From Marinobacter sp. 1-4A (GTDB lineage: Bacteria > Pseudomonadota > Gammaproteobacteria > Pseudomonadales > Oleiphilaceae), in assembly GCF_016597725.1 (NCBI RefSeq), contig NZ_VCGY01000001.1, positions 186,001-250,000 on the forward strand: DNA of 64,000 nucleotides. Reading direction: 5' to 3'. Numbering within the stretch: position 1 is the stretch's first letter; every line of letters begins with the position of its first letter. Of this stretch, positions 8,534 to 18,490 are shown piece by piece. A program made the translations under genes and the position numbers. The notes beneath the pieces are model-generated. The model did no database searches. It worked only from the letters and a program-made list of their open reading frames with translations, and was not told the origin of the DNA.

Positions 8534-9661
8534 TCAGTATAGGTAATCAAACAGCTGTGTCAGTAAATCCTCGACACGCCTTTCACCGCTGTAACCCTCA
8601 GCCGTTTCAGCCGTAACCTGAACCTGACCTTCGCCCCTCACCAGACTAATCGTATGGGTATGGCGAGGTTCCTCCTTGTTGCTAAACCAACTGAACCAGC
8701 CCGGATCGCGCTCATCGGCGGTGCGGAAATCAACAAAGAACCAGCCTTCGCTGCGATTCAAGTCCAGCACCCTAGTATCAGACTCGCTCAGGGCACGGCT
8801 TACCTCTGCCCAGGAACGACCGTAATCGAGGTCCATGCGAATGGACTGTGCCTTATCATTTTCCGATACAAGCTTGACTAATGGCTTAGCCACCATCACC
8901 GAAGCGGCACGGGAAAAGGACTTGCTCTCTTCACGGGCTTTCATGAACTCACCCAAGTCAGCGAGCAGGCGCTTCTGTAGACTCAACTGATCTGCGGACG
9001 GGTCAGAAATTCCCCGCCATGAAATCAGCTCCCCCGGCCACGCAGCGTTATCCTCTGCATTTCCTTCCGAGGTAAGCTTGCGCAGCTGAATTTCAGTGGT
9101 TTTACGTCGAACGCCGGGCGCTATGCGAATCTGCAAAATCGCTTTCGGCTCAGCTGCAGTTGCGTCAATTGGTGTGCTGGAAAGCTCTAGAAGTTCACGC
9201 GCACGCACGCTGAAATTAGCCAGATCACTTTGCAGCAAGCCCAACTGCGGGTTGTCATAGGCGACACCCAAGCCTTGCTCGTTCATATAAGCCGTTACGG
9301 CAGGCCATATACGCCCCGGTACATCGTTTACCAACAACCACGCGCGCCCGTCCAATTCTTCAACCACATAATTCTCTTCGAGAATTTCCGACGTCATATC
9401 GGGAGGCCGAGGAAGATCGGACGGATACATCTTGCTGGAGTCCGCGGGCTTAACTTGTCGAATAGGCATAACCTGAGTAAAACGCGAAGGATCGGCTGTT
9501 TCCGGAAGAACCAGCTGGTCACCTTCTTTTTCACTCACGTACCGCTCAGAGCGATCCTCCATCAGGCTGCAGCCGGACGTTGCAACGGTTAACAACAGCC
9601 CGGACGCTACAACCACATGTCGAAATGCAAAAAACTTACGGGTTCCTGAAAGAACCGGCAT
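8534..9661 (-). CDS. bamC: Outer-membrane protein assembly factor BamC (lipoprotein)
   Basis: BamC is a lipoprotein of the Bam complex that inserts beta-barrel proteins. From the chosen ATG at 9661 the protein has 375 residues and a lipobox ending ATSGC at Cys30. A TTG at 9706 would add 15 residues and give an overlong signal peptide, so it is less likely. After an unstructured stretch reading [17 protein letters not shown] come two helix-grip domains, each with Trp-rich motifs (RAWLLVND and EGWFFVDF). It begins about 50 bases after dapA and precedes purC, the conserved order. The N-terminal DLPRPPDM segment is the family's BamD-binding lasso region. Confidence 0.92.
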   Translation of the reverse strand: MPVLSGTRKFFAFRHVVVASGLLLTVATSGCSLMEDRSERYVSEKEGDQLVLPETADPSRFTQVMPIRQVKPADSSKMYPSDLPRPPDMTSEILEENYVVEELDGRAWLLVNDVPGRIWPAVTAYMNEQGLGVAYDNPQLGLLQSDLANFSVRARELLELSSTPIDATAAEPKAILQIRIAPGVRRKTTEIQLRKLTSEGNAEDNAAWPGELISWRGISDPSADQLSLQKRLLADLGEFMKAREESKSFSRAASVMVAKPLVKLVSENDKAQSIRMDLDYGRSWAEVSRALSESDTRVLDLNRSEGWFFVDFRTADERDPGWFSWFSNKEEPRHTHTISLVRGEGQVQVTAETAEGYSGERRVEDLLTQLFDYLY

Positions 9662-9708
9662 CGGCCTACTCTCTGTGTGGGACTTTTTCACGGTTGGTAT
9701 CAGCAAAC

Positions 9709-10587
9709 TCAGAGCACACCCGAGGCTTTCATCGCTTCTTCCAGCTCACCGTGGAATTTTTCACTGAACTGAGTCAGTGGCAGGCGTATACCCTCGCCGA
9801 TCATGTTCATGCGCTGAAGCGCCCACTTAACCGGTATTGGATTCGCCTCGAGGAACAACTTGCGGTTCAACGGCATCAAAAGCTCGTTCAGGCGTTCCGT
9901 CTCTTCCCGGTTACCGGCAATGGCTGCTGCGCATAGGTCGGCCATACCTCTGGGTGCGACGTTTGCGGTAACCGACACATTGCCTTTCGCGCCAGCAAGC
10001 ATGAGCTCAGCGGCTGTGGCGTCATCCCCGGAGTAGACCGCAAGGCGACCATCAAGAGCTTCTATCAGCTCCGCACCACGAGGAATATTGCCCGTAGCAT
10101 CTTTGATAGCAACGATGTTGGGAATGTCAGCGAGGCGCAGCACGGTTTCATTAAGCATATCGCAAGCCGTACGCCCGGGTACGTTATAGAGCATCTGGCT
10201 CATGCCCGGTACAGCCTCAGCGATTGTTTTGAAGTGCTGGTAAAGCCCTTCCTGAGTTGGCTTATTGTAGTATGGCACCACCAACAAACAGGCATCTGCA
10301 CCTAGCTTATGGGCCTCGGTTGTCAGATAAATAGCTTCACGCGTGCTGTTACCGCCTGTGCCAGCAATAACTGGGATCCGCCCATTCACGCGTTTGATGA
10401 TATAACCAATTACCCGGCAGTGCTCTTGCTGATCGAGCGTTGCGGATTCGCCGGTGGTTCCCACAGCAACGATACCGTTAGTACCGTTATCCAGATGAAA
10501 GTCCACCAGTTTGTCCAGATGCTCCCAGTGAATGTCACCGTTTGGATGCATGGGCGTGACCAGTGCGACAAGGCTACCCGTAATCAT
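9709..10587 (-). CDS. dapA: 4-hydroxy-tetrahydrodipicolinate synthase
   Basis: This 292-residue TIM-barrel aldolase condenses pyruvate and aspartate semialdehyde in lysine and diaminopimelate synthesis. The Schiff-base lysine is Lys162 in IKDATG and the proton-relay tyrosine is Tyr134 in YNVPGRT. The pyruvate-binding GTTGES lies at 43-48. Length is standard for the family. It is first in the dapA-bamC-purC run and divergent from bcp. Identification is secure. Confidence 0.97.
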   Translation of the reverse strand: MITGSLVALVTPMHPNGDIHWEHLDKLVDFHLDNGTNGIVAVGTTGESATLDQQEHCRVIGYIIKRVNGRIPVIAGTGGNSTREAIYLTTEAHKLGADACLLVVPYYNKPTQEGLYQHFKTIAEAVPGMSQMLYNVPGRTACDMLNETVLRLADIPNIVAIKDATGNIPRGAELIEALDGRLAVYSGDDATAAELMLAGAKGNVSVTANVAPRGMADLCAAAIAGNREETERLNELLMPLNRKLFLEANPIPVKWALQRMNMIGEGIRLPLTQFSEKFHGELEEAMKASGVL

Positions 10588-10661
10588 AAAAGCTCCGTCC
10601 GAATAAAACGGATATGGTAATGTTGGGCACGTACTGACACAAGGGAATTAAAGGAGATGTC

Positions 10662-11129
10662 ATGTCATCTGTTGAAGTGAACAAGCAAGTACCGGACTTT
10701 GAAGCCGCCGCAACAGGCGACCAAACCGTTCGTCTGGCGGATTTACGCGGCAAAAATGTGGTTATTTATTTCTATCCGAAAGACAACACACCGGGCTGTA
10801 CGACTGAAGGGCAGGACTTTCGAGACAATATGAAAGCCTTTACCGAACTGGATACAGAAATTTTCGGGGTATCCCGGGACGGGCTCAGAGCACATGAGAA
10901 CTTTCGCAAAAAATTCGAGTTCCCGTTTCATCTAATTTCCGACAAAGATGAAGCGCTTTGCGAGCTTTTCGACGTTATCAAGCTCAAAAAACTGTACGGG
11001 AAAGAATATATGGGCATTGATCGCAGCACTTTCCTGATTGATCAGGAGGGCGTGCTGCGCAAAGAGTGGCGCGGCGTAAAGGTACCCGGGCACGTTGAGG
11101 AAGTACTCGCTGCCGTAAAAGCGCTCTAA
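10662..11129 (+). CDS. bcp: Thioredoxin-dependent peroxiredoxin, Bcp/PrxQ family
   Basis: A 155-residue peroxiredoxin that reduces hydrogen peroxide and organic peroxides. The peroxidatic cysteine is Cys46 in PGCTTEG. The E. coli protein has its resolving cysteine five residues later; here that position is Gln51, so the protein is of the type lacking it. The only other cysteine is Cys100 (EALCELF). AAAGGAG precedes the ATG at good spacing. It is divergent from dapA and ends 15 bases before the convergent perM stop. The bcp-dapA neighbourhood matches Pseudomonas. Confidence 0.94.
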   Translation: MSSVEVNKQVPDFEAAATGDQTVRLADLRGKNVVIYFYPKDNTPGCTTEGQDFRDNMKAFTELDTEIFGVSRDGLRAHENFRKKFEFPFHLISDKDEALCELFDVIKLKKLYGKEYMGIDRSTFLIDQEGVLRKEWRGVKVPGHVEEVLAAVKAL

Positions 11130-11144
11130 AGCAAAGTAGCGCCG

Positions 11145-12224
11145 TTACCCTTGATCTGGCGCGGTGGGGGAAGCCGACTCCTTCACCGGCCAGGCGAAGA
11201 ACACAGCCTTCAACATGGTAGCCAGCGGAATGGCAAAGAAAACGCCCCACAGGCCCCAAATACCACCAAAGAACAGCACCGAAATGATGATCGCAACGGG
11301 GTGCAGGTTGTTCACCTCTGAAAACAGCACAGGAACGAGCACGTTGCCATCCAGTGCCTGAATAACACCGTATATCACCATCACCCAAATAAAATGACTG
11401 CCCCACCCGAAGGCAAACAGCGCAATCACGGCGACCGGAATCGTCACCACAGCTGCACCAATGTACGGAATGACCACGCTCAGACCGACGAGAAGCGATA
11501 GCAGCGCGGCATAGGGAACGCCCAAAAGCTTGAACGCAACATAGGTGGCTCCACCCACTATCAGTATTTCAACTGCCTTCCCGCGAACATAGTTCGCGCA
11601 TTGCAGATTCACCTCATGCCAGATTTGCAGCATCATCGGGCGTTGGGGCGGTAGCAATCTGGAAATGGCACCCAGCAGCACTTCACGATCTTTCAGGAAA
11701 AAGAAAACGAGAATTGGCACCAGCACCATATAGATAAGCAACGCGACAAGGTCTGGAATACTCGACAAAGAGAAAGACACGAGCCACTGAGTCATATGGC
11801 CCACTTCTGTATTTACTTGCTGATAAAGGCCACGCACCGACTCAGCCGAAATAATATGAGGGTATTCTTCTGGCAGCAGTTCAAGATAAGACTGCAACTG
11901 ACCAATGATTCGGGGCGCCTCGCCTGCAAGGGTGCTGACCTGAGTCCAGATAAGCGGCAGAAGAACGAAAATAAAGCCTACCAATACACCGAGGAACACC
12001 AAAAACACACCGACAATGGCAAAGCCTTCAGGAACACCAAGGGCGTTTAGGCGGGTAACCAATCCTTGCAGAATAAATGCGACAATAAGCGACGCGATAG
12101 CAGGCGCCAACATGGCACCGAACCAGATGATAAAAAAAGTGCCCGTCACCAGAATCAAGAAAAGAATGACGGCTTCTTCATCTGAAAAGTATTTGTGTGC
12201 AAGACCGCGTAAAATTCTGAACAT
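11145..12224 (-). CDS. AI-2E family transporter / PerM-like permease
   Basis: About 359 residues with some seven or eight hydrophobic helices and the conserved C-terminal family stretch (NVLVPVLFSEVNNLHP, GIWGLWGVFFAIPLA). The family exports diverse small molecules or ions; the AI-2 label is historical and the substrate here is unknown. The ATG at 12224 is preferred over the TTG just before it because a GGAG sits 7 bases upstream. It follows tusA by about 16 bases and is probably co-transcribed with it, an arrangement also seen in Pseudomonas. Confidence 0.88.
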   Translation of the reverse strand: MFRILRGLAHKYFSDEEAVILFLILVTGTFFIIWFGAMLAPAIASLIVAFILQGLVTRLNALGVPEGFAIVGVFLVFLGVLVGFIFVLLPLIWTQVSTLAGEAPRIIGQLQSYLELLPEEYPHIISAESVRGLYQQVNTEVGHMTQWLVSFSLSSIPDLVALLIYMVLVPILVFFFLKDREVLLGAISRLLPPQRPMMLQIWHEVNLQCANYVRGKAVEILIVGGATYVAFKLLGVPYAALLSLLVGLSVVIPYIGAAVVTIPVAVIALFAFGWGSHFIWVMVIYGVIQALDGNVLVPVLFSEVNNLHPVAIIISVLFFGGIWGLWGVFFAIPLATMLKAVFFAWPVKESASPTAPDQG

Positions 12225-12240
12225 CAAGGGCTCCGGAGAA

Positions 12241-12468
12241 TTAACCGCCGCACTCTATCACAAACCGAAAGTGGCCATCCGTTTCTACGGAGTTCACCAA
12301 GCGGTGGCGGGACAACTCCAGAAAGGCCGGGATATCGCGAGCGGAACCCGCATCCGTGGCAATCACCTCAAGCTTTTCGCCGGGTGACATGCTGTTGAGC
12401 TCCAGCTTGGTTTTCAGTAGAGGCATTGGGCAACGAAGCCCAGATGCGTCCAGTGTACGATCAGCCAT
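12241..12468 (-). CDS. tusA: Sulfur carrier protein TusA
   Basis: A 75-residue TusA/SirA-like protein that receives persulfide from a cysteine desulfurase and feeds sulfur relay, for example tRNA 2-thiouridine or molybdenum cofactor synthesis. The persulfide cysteine is Cys13 in GLRCPMPLLK, the diagnostic CPxP motif. It is upstream of perM in a probable two-gene operon and divergent from bepA. Family and length fit well; the exact acceptor pathway is not evident here. Confidence 0.93.
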   Translation of the reverse strand: MADRTLDASGLRCPMPLLKTKLELNSMSPGEKLEVIATDAGSARDIPAFLELSRHRLVNSVETDGHFRFVIECGG

Positions 12469-12627
12469 AAAGAAGGTGCACCATCACAAGACATCAAATT
12501 CGCAAGGCGGCATTATGCCCCCAGCAATACTGTATTGCATCACAATAACTGTTAATGAGCAGTTCAGGACTTTCTCGCAACATTTGTTGTCACAGTAACA
12601 GTTCGAATCAGGAGCTTAGCGCACTAC

Positions 12628-14103
12628 ATGAATCACGTTCTGACTAGATTTCGCTGTTACCGAACTCTCTCTCTAGCTTTTACTCTGGGTGTTGCGCTGG
12701 TGTTAAGCCCAGCGCCAAGAGCGCAAGACGCCAACCTGCCAAATATTGGGGGAACCGGAGGCGGGCTTATCTCCGGGCAAAAGGAAAGTGACATTGGGCA
12801 GCAGGTTATGGTTTCGATTCGCCGGTCTGCACCGCGCATAACAGACCCACTGGTTTACGATTATCTCAGCGCCATAATTTACCGGCTTGTGCCTTCTGCA
12901 CCACTGGAAAATCGCGACATAACCCTTGCACTTATTGACAGCCCTGCCCTCAACGCTTTCGCCGTACCGGGAGGAATTGTAGGCATCAATGGGGGGTTAT
13001 TCCTGAATGCGGCCACGGAACAGCAGTTTGCGTCTGTACTTGCCCACGAACTCGCCCACCTCAGCCAACGGCATTTTGCGCGGCGCCTAGAACAACAGGA
13101 AAATAGCGCACCTTTGACGCTTGCCGGAATGATTGCAGGCATTGTGCTGTCTGCGGTAACTCAGTCCGACATCGGCATTGCCGCCATTGCCGGCACTCAG
13201 GCGCTGGCAATACAGAATATGCTGGCCTACAGCCGCTCCCACGAGCAAGAAGCAGACCGGGTGGGACTGGATATTCTGGCCACCGCTGGTATGGATCCAC
13301 GTGGCATGCCCGAAATGTTCGAGATTATGATGCGCCAAAACCGGCTACAGGGAAACAACGTACCCGAGTACCTTTCAACACACCCACTGACCCAAAGCCG
13401 TGTGGCCGACACCCGCAACCGCGCAGAGCAGTACCCAGCGAAAACCATTCGGGACGGTCAGGAATACCACCTAATCCGAAGCCGGCTGCAAGTGCATTAC
13501 GCAGCGTCACCAGAGATTGCCGTGGATACATTCGAAGGCTATCTGAACAAGCCCGACGCCCAAAGCAATGAAGCCATTCGTTACGGATTAGCCTTCGCCT
13601 ACCTGAACAATAAGCAGCTCGAACAAGCAGCCGACATTATCAGCGAGCTACTGGCAAGCAACCCCGGGCGGATTACTCTTCAGGTAACGCTGGCTGAGAT
13701 AAGGATTCAGCAGAACAAGCTGGATGACGCGCGCTCCATACTCAAAGATGCTTTGAGGAGAAACCCGGGCAACTATCCCATTACCTCAACCCTAGCTGAC
13801 GTGGAAATCGCTGCGGGTAACGGCACCCAAGCAGCTGAATACCTCAACCAACTAACACGTAGAATGCCGCAACAGGAATATCTATGGCTGCGGCTGGCAG
13901 AAGCCGAAGGCATGGCTAGAAACATAGTGGGAGTCCATCGCGCCCGAGCAGAATACGACGCACTAATGGGGAATTTGGAGTCTGCCCAGAGACAACTTAG
14001 ACAGGCTCAGGAGAAACTGCCCGCAGGGTCTGCTCAGCGGCAGGTGGTGAGTGAGCGGCTGGGCGAAATCACCAGCCGCCTACAAGCGCGCAGAAACAAC
14101 TAA
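12628..14103 (+). CDS. bepA: M48 metalloprotease with TPR repeats, BepA/YfgC family
   Basis: A 491-residue periplasmic zinc protease and chaperone that helps mature LptD and clears stalled barrel proteins at the Bam complex. It has a signal peptide to about residue 32 (PRAQD). The zinc motif is HELAH at 140-144, with the third ligand in HEQEADRVG near 208-216. The C-terminal half (about 300-480) is helical TPR. It is divergent from tusA and convergent with nadA, whose stop lies 3 bases after its own. Length and layout match BepA. Confidence 0.93.
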   Translation: MNHVLTRFRCYRTLSLAFTLGVALVLSPAPRAQDANLPNIGGTGGGLISGQKESDIGQQVMVSIRRSAPRITDPLVYDYLSAIIYRLVPSAPLENRDITLALIDSPALNAFAVPGGIVGINGGLFLNAATEQQFASVLAHELAHLSQRHFARRLEQQENSAPLTLAGMIAGIVLSAVTQSDIGIAAIAGTQALAIQNMLAYSRSHEQEADRVGLDILATAGMDPRGMPEMFEIMMRQNRLQGNNVPEYLSTHPLTQSRVADTRNRAEQYPAKTIRDGQEYHLIRSRLQVHYAASPEIAVDTFEGYLNKPDAQSNEAIRYGLAFAYLNNKQLEQAADIISELLASNPGRITLQVTLAEIRIQQNKLDDARSILKDALRRNPGNYPITSTLADVEIAAGNGTQAAEYLNQLTRRMPQQEYLWLRLAEAEGMARNIVGVHRARAEYDALMGNLESAQRQLRQAQEKLPAGSAQRQVVSERLGEITSRLQARRNN

Positions 14104-14105
14104 AA

Positions 14106-15167
14106 TCAGGCGTTGCCTGCTGCTTTCAGGTTCATCCCTGCGGTAAAGTCCAACATGCGCCGCAAAGGCCTGAGAGCAGCCTCACGGGTTTCGGGGTCCA
14201 CAAACACTTCTTGATCCCCCTCTTCAATAACACGCAGAAGGTTTTCCAGGCCGTTCATTGCCATCCATGGGCATTGCGCACAACTGCGACACGTAGCTCC
14301 GTTACCGGCTGTCGGCGCCTCAATAAGCGTCTTATTGGGTGCCAGTTGCTGCATTTTGTAAAAAATGCCGTTATCCGTCGCGACAATAAATTCCTGATTC
14401 GGCAACGTCTGCACTGCGTGAATCAGCTGGGAAGTAGAACCGACAACATCCGCCAATTCTACAACGGCGTCGGGAGATTCCGGATGAACCAGAATAGCGG
14501 CATTCGGATAAAGGGCTTTAAGATCTTCCAGACCACGATGCTTAAATTCTTCATGCACAATGCAAGAGCCATCCCATAGCAACATGTCGGCCCCAGTGGT
14601 CTTCTGCACGTAATGGCCAAGATGCTTATCCGGGGCCCACAGAATTTTCTCCCCTCGCGCGTCTAGATCTTCTACGATTGCCTGAGCGCAACTAGACGTT
14701 ACAACCCAGTCCGCACGCGCTTTTACAGCGGCAGACGTGTTTGCATACACCACCACGGTACGATCACTGTGCTCATCGCAGAAGGCTTTAAACTCATCTG
14801 CAGGGCAACCCACATCCAAAGAGCAGGTAGCCTCCAGCGTTGGCATCAAAACGCGCTTTTCTGGATTCAGAATCTTCGCGGTTTCACCCATAAACCGAAC
14901 GCCAGCCACAACAACCGTTGAGGCGGGGTGTTGGTTCCCGAAGCGCGCCATTTCGAGCGAGTCTGCCACACAGCCACCCGTCTCTTCCGCAAGGCGCTGG
15001 ATATCTGGGTCTGTGTAGTAATGCGCCACAAGTACAGCGTCTTTTTCCTTGAGGACAGCCTTGATACGGCTTTCGAGCCGCGCCTTCTCGTCGGTACTGA
15101 GCGGCTTGGGCTCCGCTGCGTGAGCCAGATGTTCCTGAACAAGGATTCGGTCTTCAGCTTTAGTCAT
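14106..15167 (-). CDS. nadA: Quinolinate synthase A
   Basis: A 353-residue 4Fe-4S enzyme that condenses iminoaspartate with dihydroxyacetone phosphate to make quinolinate for NAD. Conserved cysteines appear in [17 protein letters not shown] and [10 protein letters not shown]; the cluster ligands of the family lie in these segments. Length matches Pseudomonas and E. coli NadA. It is convergent with bepA as in Pseudomonas. The bases from its start at 15167 to the tRNA terminator hold no further gene. Confidence 0.97.
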   Translation of the reverse strand: MTKAEDRILVQEHLAHAAEPKPLSTDEKARLESRIKAVLKEKDAVLVAHYYTDPDIQRLAEETGGCVADSLEMARFGNQHPASTVVVAGVRFMGETAKILNPEKRVLMPTLEATCSLDVGCPADEFKAFCDEHSDRTVVVYANTSAAVKARADWVVTSSCAQAIVEDLDARGEKILWAPDKHLGHYVQKTTGADMLLWDGSCIVHEEFKHRGLEDLKALYPNAAILVHPESPDAVVELADVVGSTSQLIHAVQTLPNQEFIVATDNGIFYKMQQLAPNKTLIEAPTAGNGATCRSCAQCPWMAMNGLENLLRVIEEGDQEVFVDPETREAALRPLRRMLDFTAGMNLKAAGNA

Positions 15168-15343
15168 GTACGGATACTCTCAATTTCTCTCAACTACTAG
15201 CAATGACTAGCAATTACTAGGCACCAGTTACTGTCCGCCGATTACATTCTGTGTTCGAGTATACCATTTCAAACACCAATAGCGCTTTACGGACTATACC
15301 GAGACTCGGGGAGACCGTTATATCTGGAGCAAAACCGCCAACC

Positions 15344-15372
15344 AAAAAAAAAGGACTGCATCTCTGCAGCCC
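15344..15372 (-). terminator. Rho-independent terminator of the tRNA-Lys operon
   Basis: Read on the minus strand, a GC-rich hairpin (arms GGCTGCA and TGCAGTCC, with one mismatch, around a GAGA loop) is followed directly by nine T residues. It lies about 43 bases downstream of the second tRNA-Lys gene. Confidence 0.85.
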
Positions 15373-15414
15373 CTTAAGCTTTAACTCTAATTACAGACCT
15401 TCAAAAACTAATAA

Positions 15415-15490
15415 TGGTGGGTCGTGATGGATTCGAACCATCGACCAATTGGTTAAAAGCCAACTGCTCTACCAACTGAGCTAACGACCC
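15415..15490 (-). tRNA. tRNA-Lys (TTT), distal copy
   Basis: On the minus strand a full 76-base cloverleaf is present. The acceptor GGGTCGT pairs with ACGACCC, the D arm has AGCTCAGTTGGTAGAGC, the anticodon loop is CTTTTAA giving TTT for lysine, and the T arm contains GGTTCGAATCC. The CCA end is encoded. It is identical to the copy at 15564-15639 and lies between that copy and a terminator. Confidence 0.97.
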
Positions 15491-15563
15491 AAAAACTTGT
15501 GACCAGTGCCGGGACCCTGATCGATTCCGGAGCGGCTCAGCAACTGCCCCGAAATATCGAATA

Positions 15564-15639
15564 TGGTGGGTCGTGATGGATTCGAACCATCGACCAATTG
15601 GTTAAAAGCCAACTGCTCTACCAACTGAGCTAACGACCC
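15564..15639 (-). tRNA. tRNA-Lys (TTT), proximal copy
   Basis: Identical in sequence to the copy at 15415-15490, with anticodon TTT, an encoded CCA end and all conserved loops. It is the first gene of the pair, 73 bases upstream of its twin in transcription order and about 15 bases after a good promoter. Confidence 0.97.
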
Positions 15640-15652
15640 AAGCGAGGCGCAT

Positions 15653-15680
15653 ATAGTAATGATTTTTCTCTGACGATCAA
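15653..15680 (-). promoter_or_regulatory. Sigma-70-type promoter for the tRNA-Lys pair
   Basis: On the minus strand TTGATC (15675-15680) and TACTAT (15653-15658) are separated by 16 bases. A GC-rich stretch (GCGCCTCGC) follows, typical of the discriminator of stringently controlled stable-RNA promoters. The first tRNA starts just downstream. Confidence 0.55.
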
Positions 15681-15730
15681 CCCTTTCACGCCATGTTTTT
15701 AATATTTTTACGAATCGCCGTGTTTCCGCC

Positions 15731-16495
15731 CTAATTAGAGTTCAAATATTTCCGGGCAAGCCCGGCTGCAGAACTTTCAGGGTAGTCACTCACAACCTGC
15801 TCCATTTGCCGACGAGCTTCGGATTTCTTATCAAGACGATCAAGAGCAACGCCCAATTTGTAACCGGCGTCTGGCGCTTTACGGTGATCCCCGTAACGCG
15901 TCGCTACAATGGAGAACGCTTGGCGCGCCTGCTCCAGTTGCGGCTTCACAAGATAAACCTCACCAAGCCAGTAGTAGGCGTTCACCGTCAGATCCCCTTC
16001 GGGATACTTATCTAAAAACTCATAGATGCGGCTGATCGCTTCGTCGTACTTCTTTTGGCTATGGATAAGGTCTTGAATAACCTTGTATGCCTTACGCTCT
16101 TCGGCATCGGGCTGGCGATATTCACGTATTTCCGTTGCGCGCTTACTGGCGCCAGCATCTCCTACCGTTGACCCGGCAGCCGGTGGTTGCGCAGACACTT
16201 TCTCAGACAAGTCGAGAATGCGCTGATCCAAGTCGATATAGCGATCCCGCCCCTGATCCTGCAACCGCTTGATTAGGTGCCTCTGCTCTTCCGACTCTCC
16301 CTGTAGTCTGCGGACCTCGCTCTGTAATTGCTGGATCATATAGAAGAGCTCAGACGTAGCCTGATTCGTGTTGGCCTTACGTTGGGCTTCTGAGGCATTG
16401 CTTTGGAAAGCGGGCGTAGATGATTGCGCCAGCGCCGCTCCCGCCTGCCCGAGGGCAAGCGGGAGCATCACTGCCGCCATGAGCTGTTTTCTCAT
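15731..16495 (-). CDS. cpoB: Cell division coordinator CpoB (YbgF), Tol-Pal associated
   Basis: A 254-residue periplasmic protein that links Tol-Pal activity to peptidoglycan synthesis at the septum. It has a signal peptide ending ALAQS near residue 25. A coiled-coil trimerisation region (about 42-100) is rich in Gln, Arg and Glu. A C-terminal TPR domain (about 130-254) contains VNAYYWLGEVYLVK and DAGYKLGVALDRL repeats. It is last in the Tol-Pal cluster, 27 bases after pal, the usual place. Confidence 0.95.
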   Translation of the reverse strand: MRKQLMAAVMLPLALGQAGAALAQSSTPAFQSNASEAQRKANTNQATSELFYMIQQLQSEVRRLQGESEEQRHLIKRLQDQGRDRYIDLDQRILDLSEKVSAQPPAAGSTVGDAGASKRATEIREYRQPDAEERKAYKVIQDLIHSQKKYDEAISRIYEFLDKYPEGDLTVNAYYWLGEVYLVKPQLEQARQAFSIVATRYGDHRKAPDAGYKLGVALDRLDKKSEARRQMEQVVSDYPESSAAGLARKYLNSN

Positions 16496-16522
16496 GGGCT
16501 TAACCTGATGTTGTATGTGCGT

Positions 16523-17092
16523 TTACTCGAAAACGAGCTCCACACGGCGATTCTGTGCCCATGCACTCTCTGACGAGCCCATAACCGCCGGCTTCTCTTC
16601 ACCATAGCTTACGGTTTCCATTTGGCCCCGTGAAGCACCATTCACAATCAGGAAACGCTGAACCGCATTGGCACGACGCTCGCCAAGTGCCAAGTTGTAC
16701 TCCTTGGAGCCGCGTTCATCACCGTGACCCTCGAGGCGAACTTTCTGGCCCGGGTTGTTGGACAAATAACGGGCGTGGGCCATGAGCACATCGCGGGCTT
16801 CCGGCTTGATTTCGGACGTATCGAAATCAAAATAGAAAGTCGTCACTTCGCGCAGGGCTTGCTGTTCGGTTTGCTTCTGGATTTCCATACGCTCTTCTTC
16901 GGTCATCGAAGACGAAGAAATACCACCCTGATCGCCACCGCCATACACGGTAGAACCACCATCTTGATCAATAGGCTCAACATCGGAGCCATAACCGCCA
17001 TCTTCCATGTTCTCACCAGTTGTACTACAACCGGCGACCAGACCTACCGAAAACAACAGTGCAATTACTTTGGCTTGAGCTGACAATTTCAT
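16523..17092 (-). CDS. pal: Peptidoglycan-associated lipoprotein Pal
   Basis: A 189-residue lipoprotein that ties the outer membrane to peptidoglycan and binds TolB. The lipobox is VAGC at Cys22. A flexible Gly/Asp/Ser-rich linker covers about 23-65. The OmpA-like domain follows, with the diaminopimelate-binding signature in LEGHGDERGSKEYN and ALGERRANAV. It lies between tolB and cpoB, as expected. Confidence 0.96.
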   Translation of the reverse strand: MKLSAQAKVIALLFSVGLVAGCSTTGENMEDGGYGSDVEPIDQDGGSTVYGGGDQGGISSSSMTEEERMEIQKQTEQQALREVTTFYFDFDTSEIKPEARDVLMAHARYLSNNPGQKVRLEGHGDERGSKEYNLALGERRANAVQRFLIVNGASRGQMETVSYGEEKPAVMGSSESAWAQNRRVELVFE

Positions 17093-17160
17093 ATTTCATT
17101 CCTTTTCGTTGGTTGACGTAAATTTTTGCCGTTTCCGACAGGTGCTCTCACACCCACCGG

Positions 17161-18474
17161 CTACCGAACAATTGGCCCCCAGGCCGGGTCACGGACGTCG
17201 CCTTCCGATGCAGGAAGGCTATACGCCGCACCACCGTCTGCGGAGATAACAGTCAGTATGCTTTCACCGTTCTGTTTAGTAGCGTAAATCAACATGCGGC
17301 CGTTAGGCGACACACTGGGAGACTCATCGGATTCAGTGCGCGTGAGAACTGTTTCGTCACCGCTTTCGAGGTTTGTACGGGCAATAGTGAACGCCCTATC
17401 GCGCTGATGAACGTAGTACACATATTTTCCGGTGCTGTCGGGGCGCGGGCGAGCATTATAGCGACTGCCGAAAGTTAAGCGCCGCGGCTCGGCGCCCGGC
17501 TCTTCCATGTAATAAATCTGTGGCCCGCCTGAACGATCCGACGTAAAGAAGATACCCTTGCCCGAACTGTCCCAAGCGGCCTCGGTATCTATCGCCCAGT
17601 GGTTCGTGAGCTTGGTAACCTTGCGGGACTGCAGGTTCATCTGATAAATCTCGGCATTACCATCTTTGGACAAAGTCATGAGTAGTGATTGCCCGTCTAC
17701 AGACCAGGTGGGGGCCGAGTTCAAACCGGGGAAGTCCGCAACTTTTGTGCGCTCGCCCGAGCTAAGTTGGTGGATAAAAATAGCTGGCTTACCCGTTTCG
17801 AACGATACATAGGCCAGCTTTTTACCATCCGGTGACCAAGCGGGGGACAATATAGGCTCTTTGCTTTCCAAACGAATTCCAGCACGCTTGCCGTCAATGT
17901 CGCTTACCTGCAACCGATAGAGCGCTTTTCCATTTGCTCTCTGAAGCGTTACATAAGCCAATTTGGTAGAAAACGCTCCGGGAACACCGGTAATCGCCTC
18001 ATAGACCTTATCGCTTACATGATGCGCCAAAGAGCGAATATTAGACGCAGGTGCGGCAGCGGTTTCACCAAGAATTCGCTCTTCACGATTAACATCGAAT
18101 AGCTCATAACGAGCCTGCACTCTGTCGCCGTTACGGGTTAACTCGCCTACCAAAACATAACGCTGGCCAAGCATGCGCCAGTCTCGGAAGTACACATCAG
18201 AGCGCTTCGAGGGAAGGCTTAGCATTTTCTCGGGAGGCAGCGGGCGGAACTCGCCGCTCATTGCCAAATCCGCCTGCACAATGCTGCTCAGTTTGTCTCC
18301 GGCAGGCATGCTGCCGTTTTCTGCAAACGGCACCACAGAAACCGGAATTGCAGAGTCTGCTCCTTCGGTAATACGAATCAGCAGTTCAGCCTGAGCGCTG
18401 GTAACCGCAGTGAACATCAAGGCGACCGCTGCAAAAGTAGCTCTCATTAGGCTGAACGACATTTTCTGCTTCAT
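17161..18474 (-). CDS. tolB: Tol-Pal system periplasmic protein TolB
   Basis: A 437-residue periplasmic protein. The signal peptide ends SAQAE near residue 30. An N-terminal alpha/beta domain runs to about 165, followed by a six-bladed beta-propeller whose blades carry repeated SPAWSPDGKKLAYVS-like motifs. It binds Pal and TolA in the outer-membrane constriction machine. It starts 17 bases after tolA ends and precedes pal. Confidence 0.96.
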   Translation of the reverse strand: MKQKMSFSLMRATFAAVALMFTAVTSAQAELLIRITEGADSAIPVSVVPFAENGSMPAGDKLSSIVQADLAMSGEFRPLPPEKMLSLPSKRSDVYFRDWRMLGQRYVLVGELTRNGDRVQARYELFDVNREERILGETAAAPASNIRSLAHHVSDKVYEAITGVPGAFSTKLAYVTLQRANGKALYRLQVSDIDGKRAGIRLESKEPILSPAWSPDGKKLAYVSFETGKPAIFIHQLSSGERTKVADFPGLNSAPTWSVDGQSLLMTLSKDGNAEIYQMNLQSRKVTKLTNHWAIDTEAAWDSSGKGIFFTSDRSGGPQIYYMEEPGAEPRRLTFGSRYNARPRPDSTGKYVYYVHQRDRAFTIARTNLESGDETVLTRTESDESPSVSPNGRMLIYATKQNGESILTVISADGGAAYSLPASEGDVRDPAWGPIVR

Positions 18475-18490
18475 GGTGTTACCCGTATCC

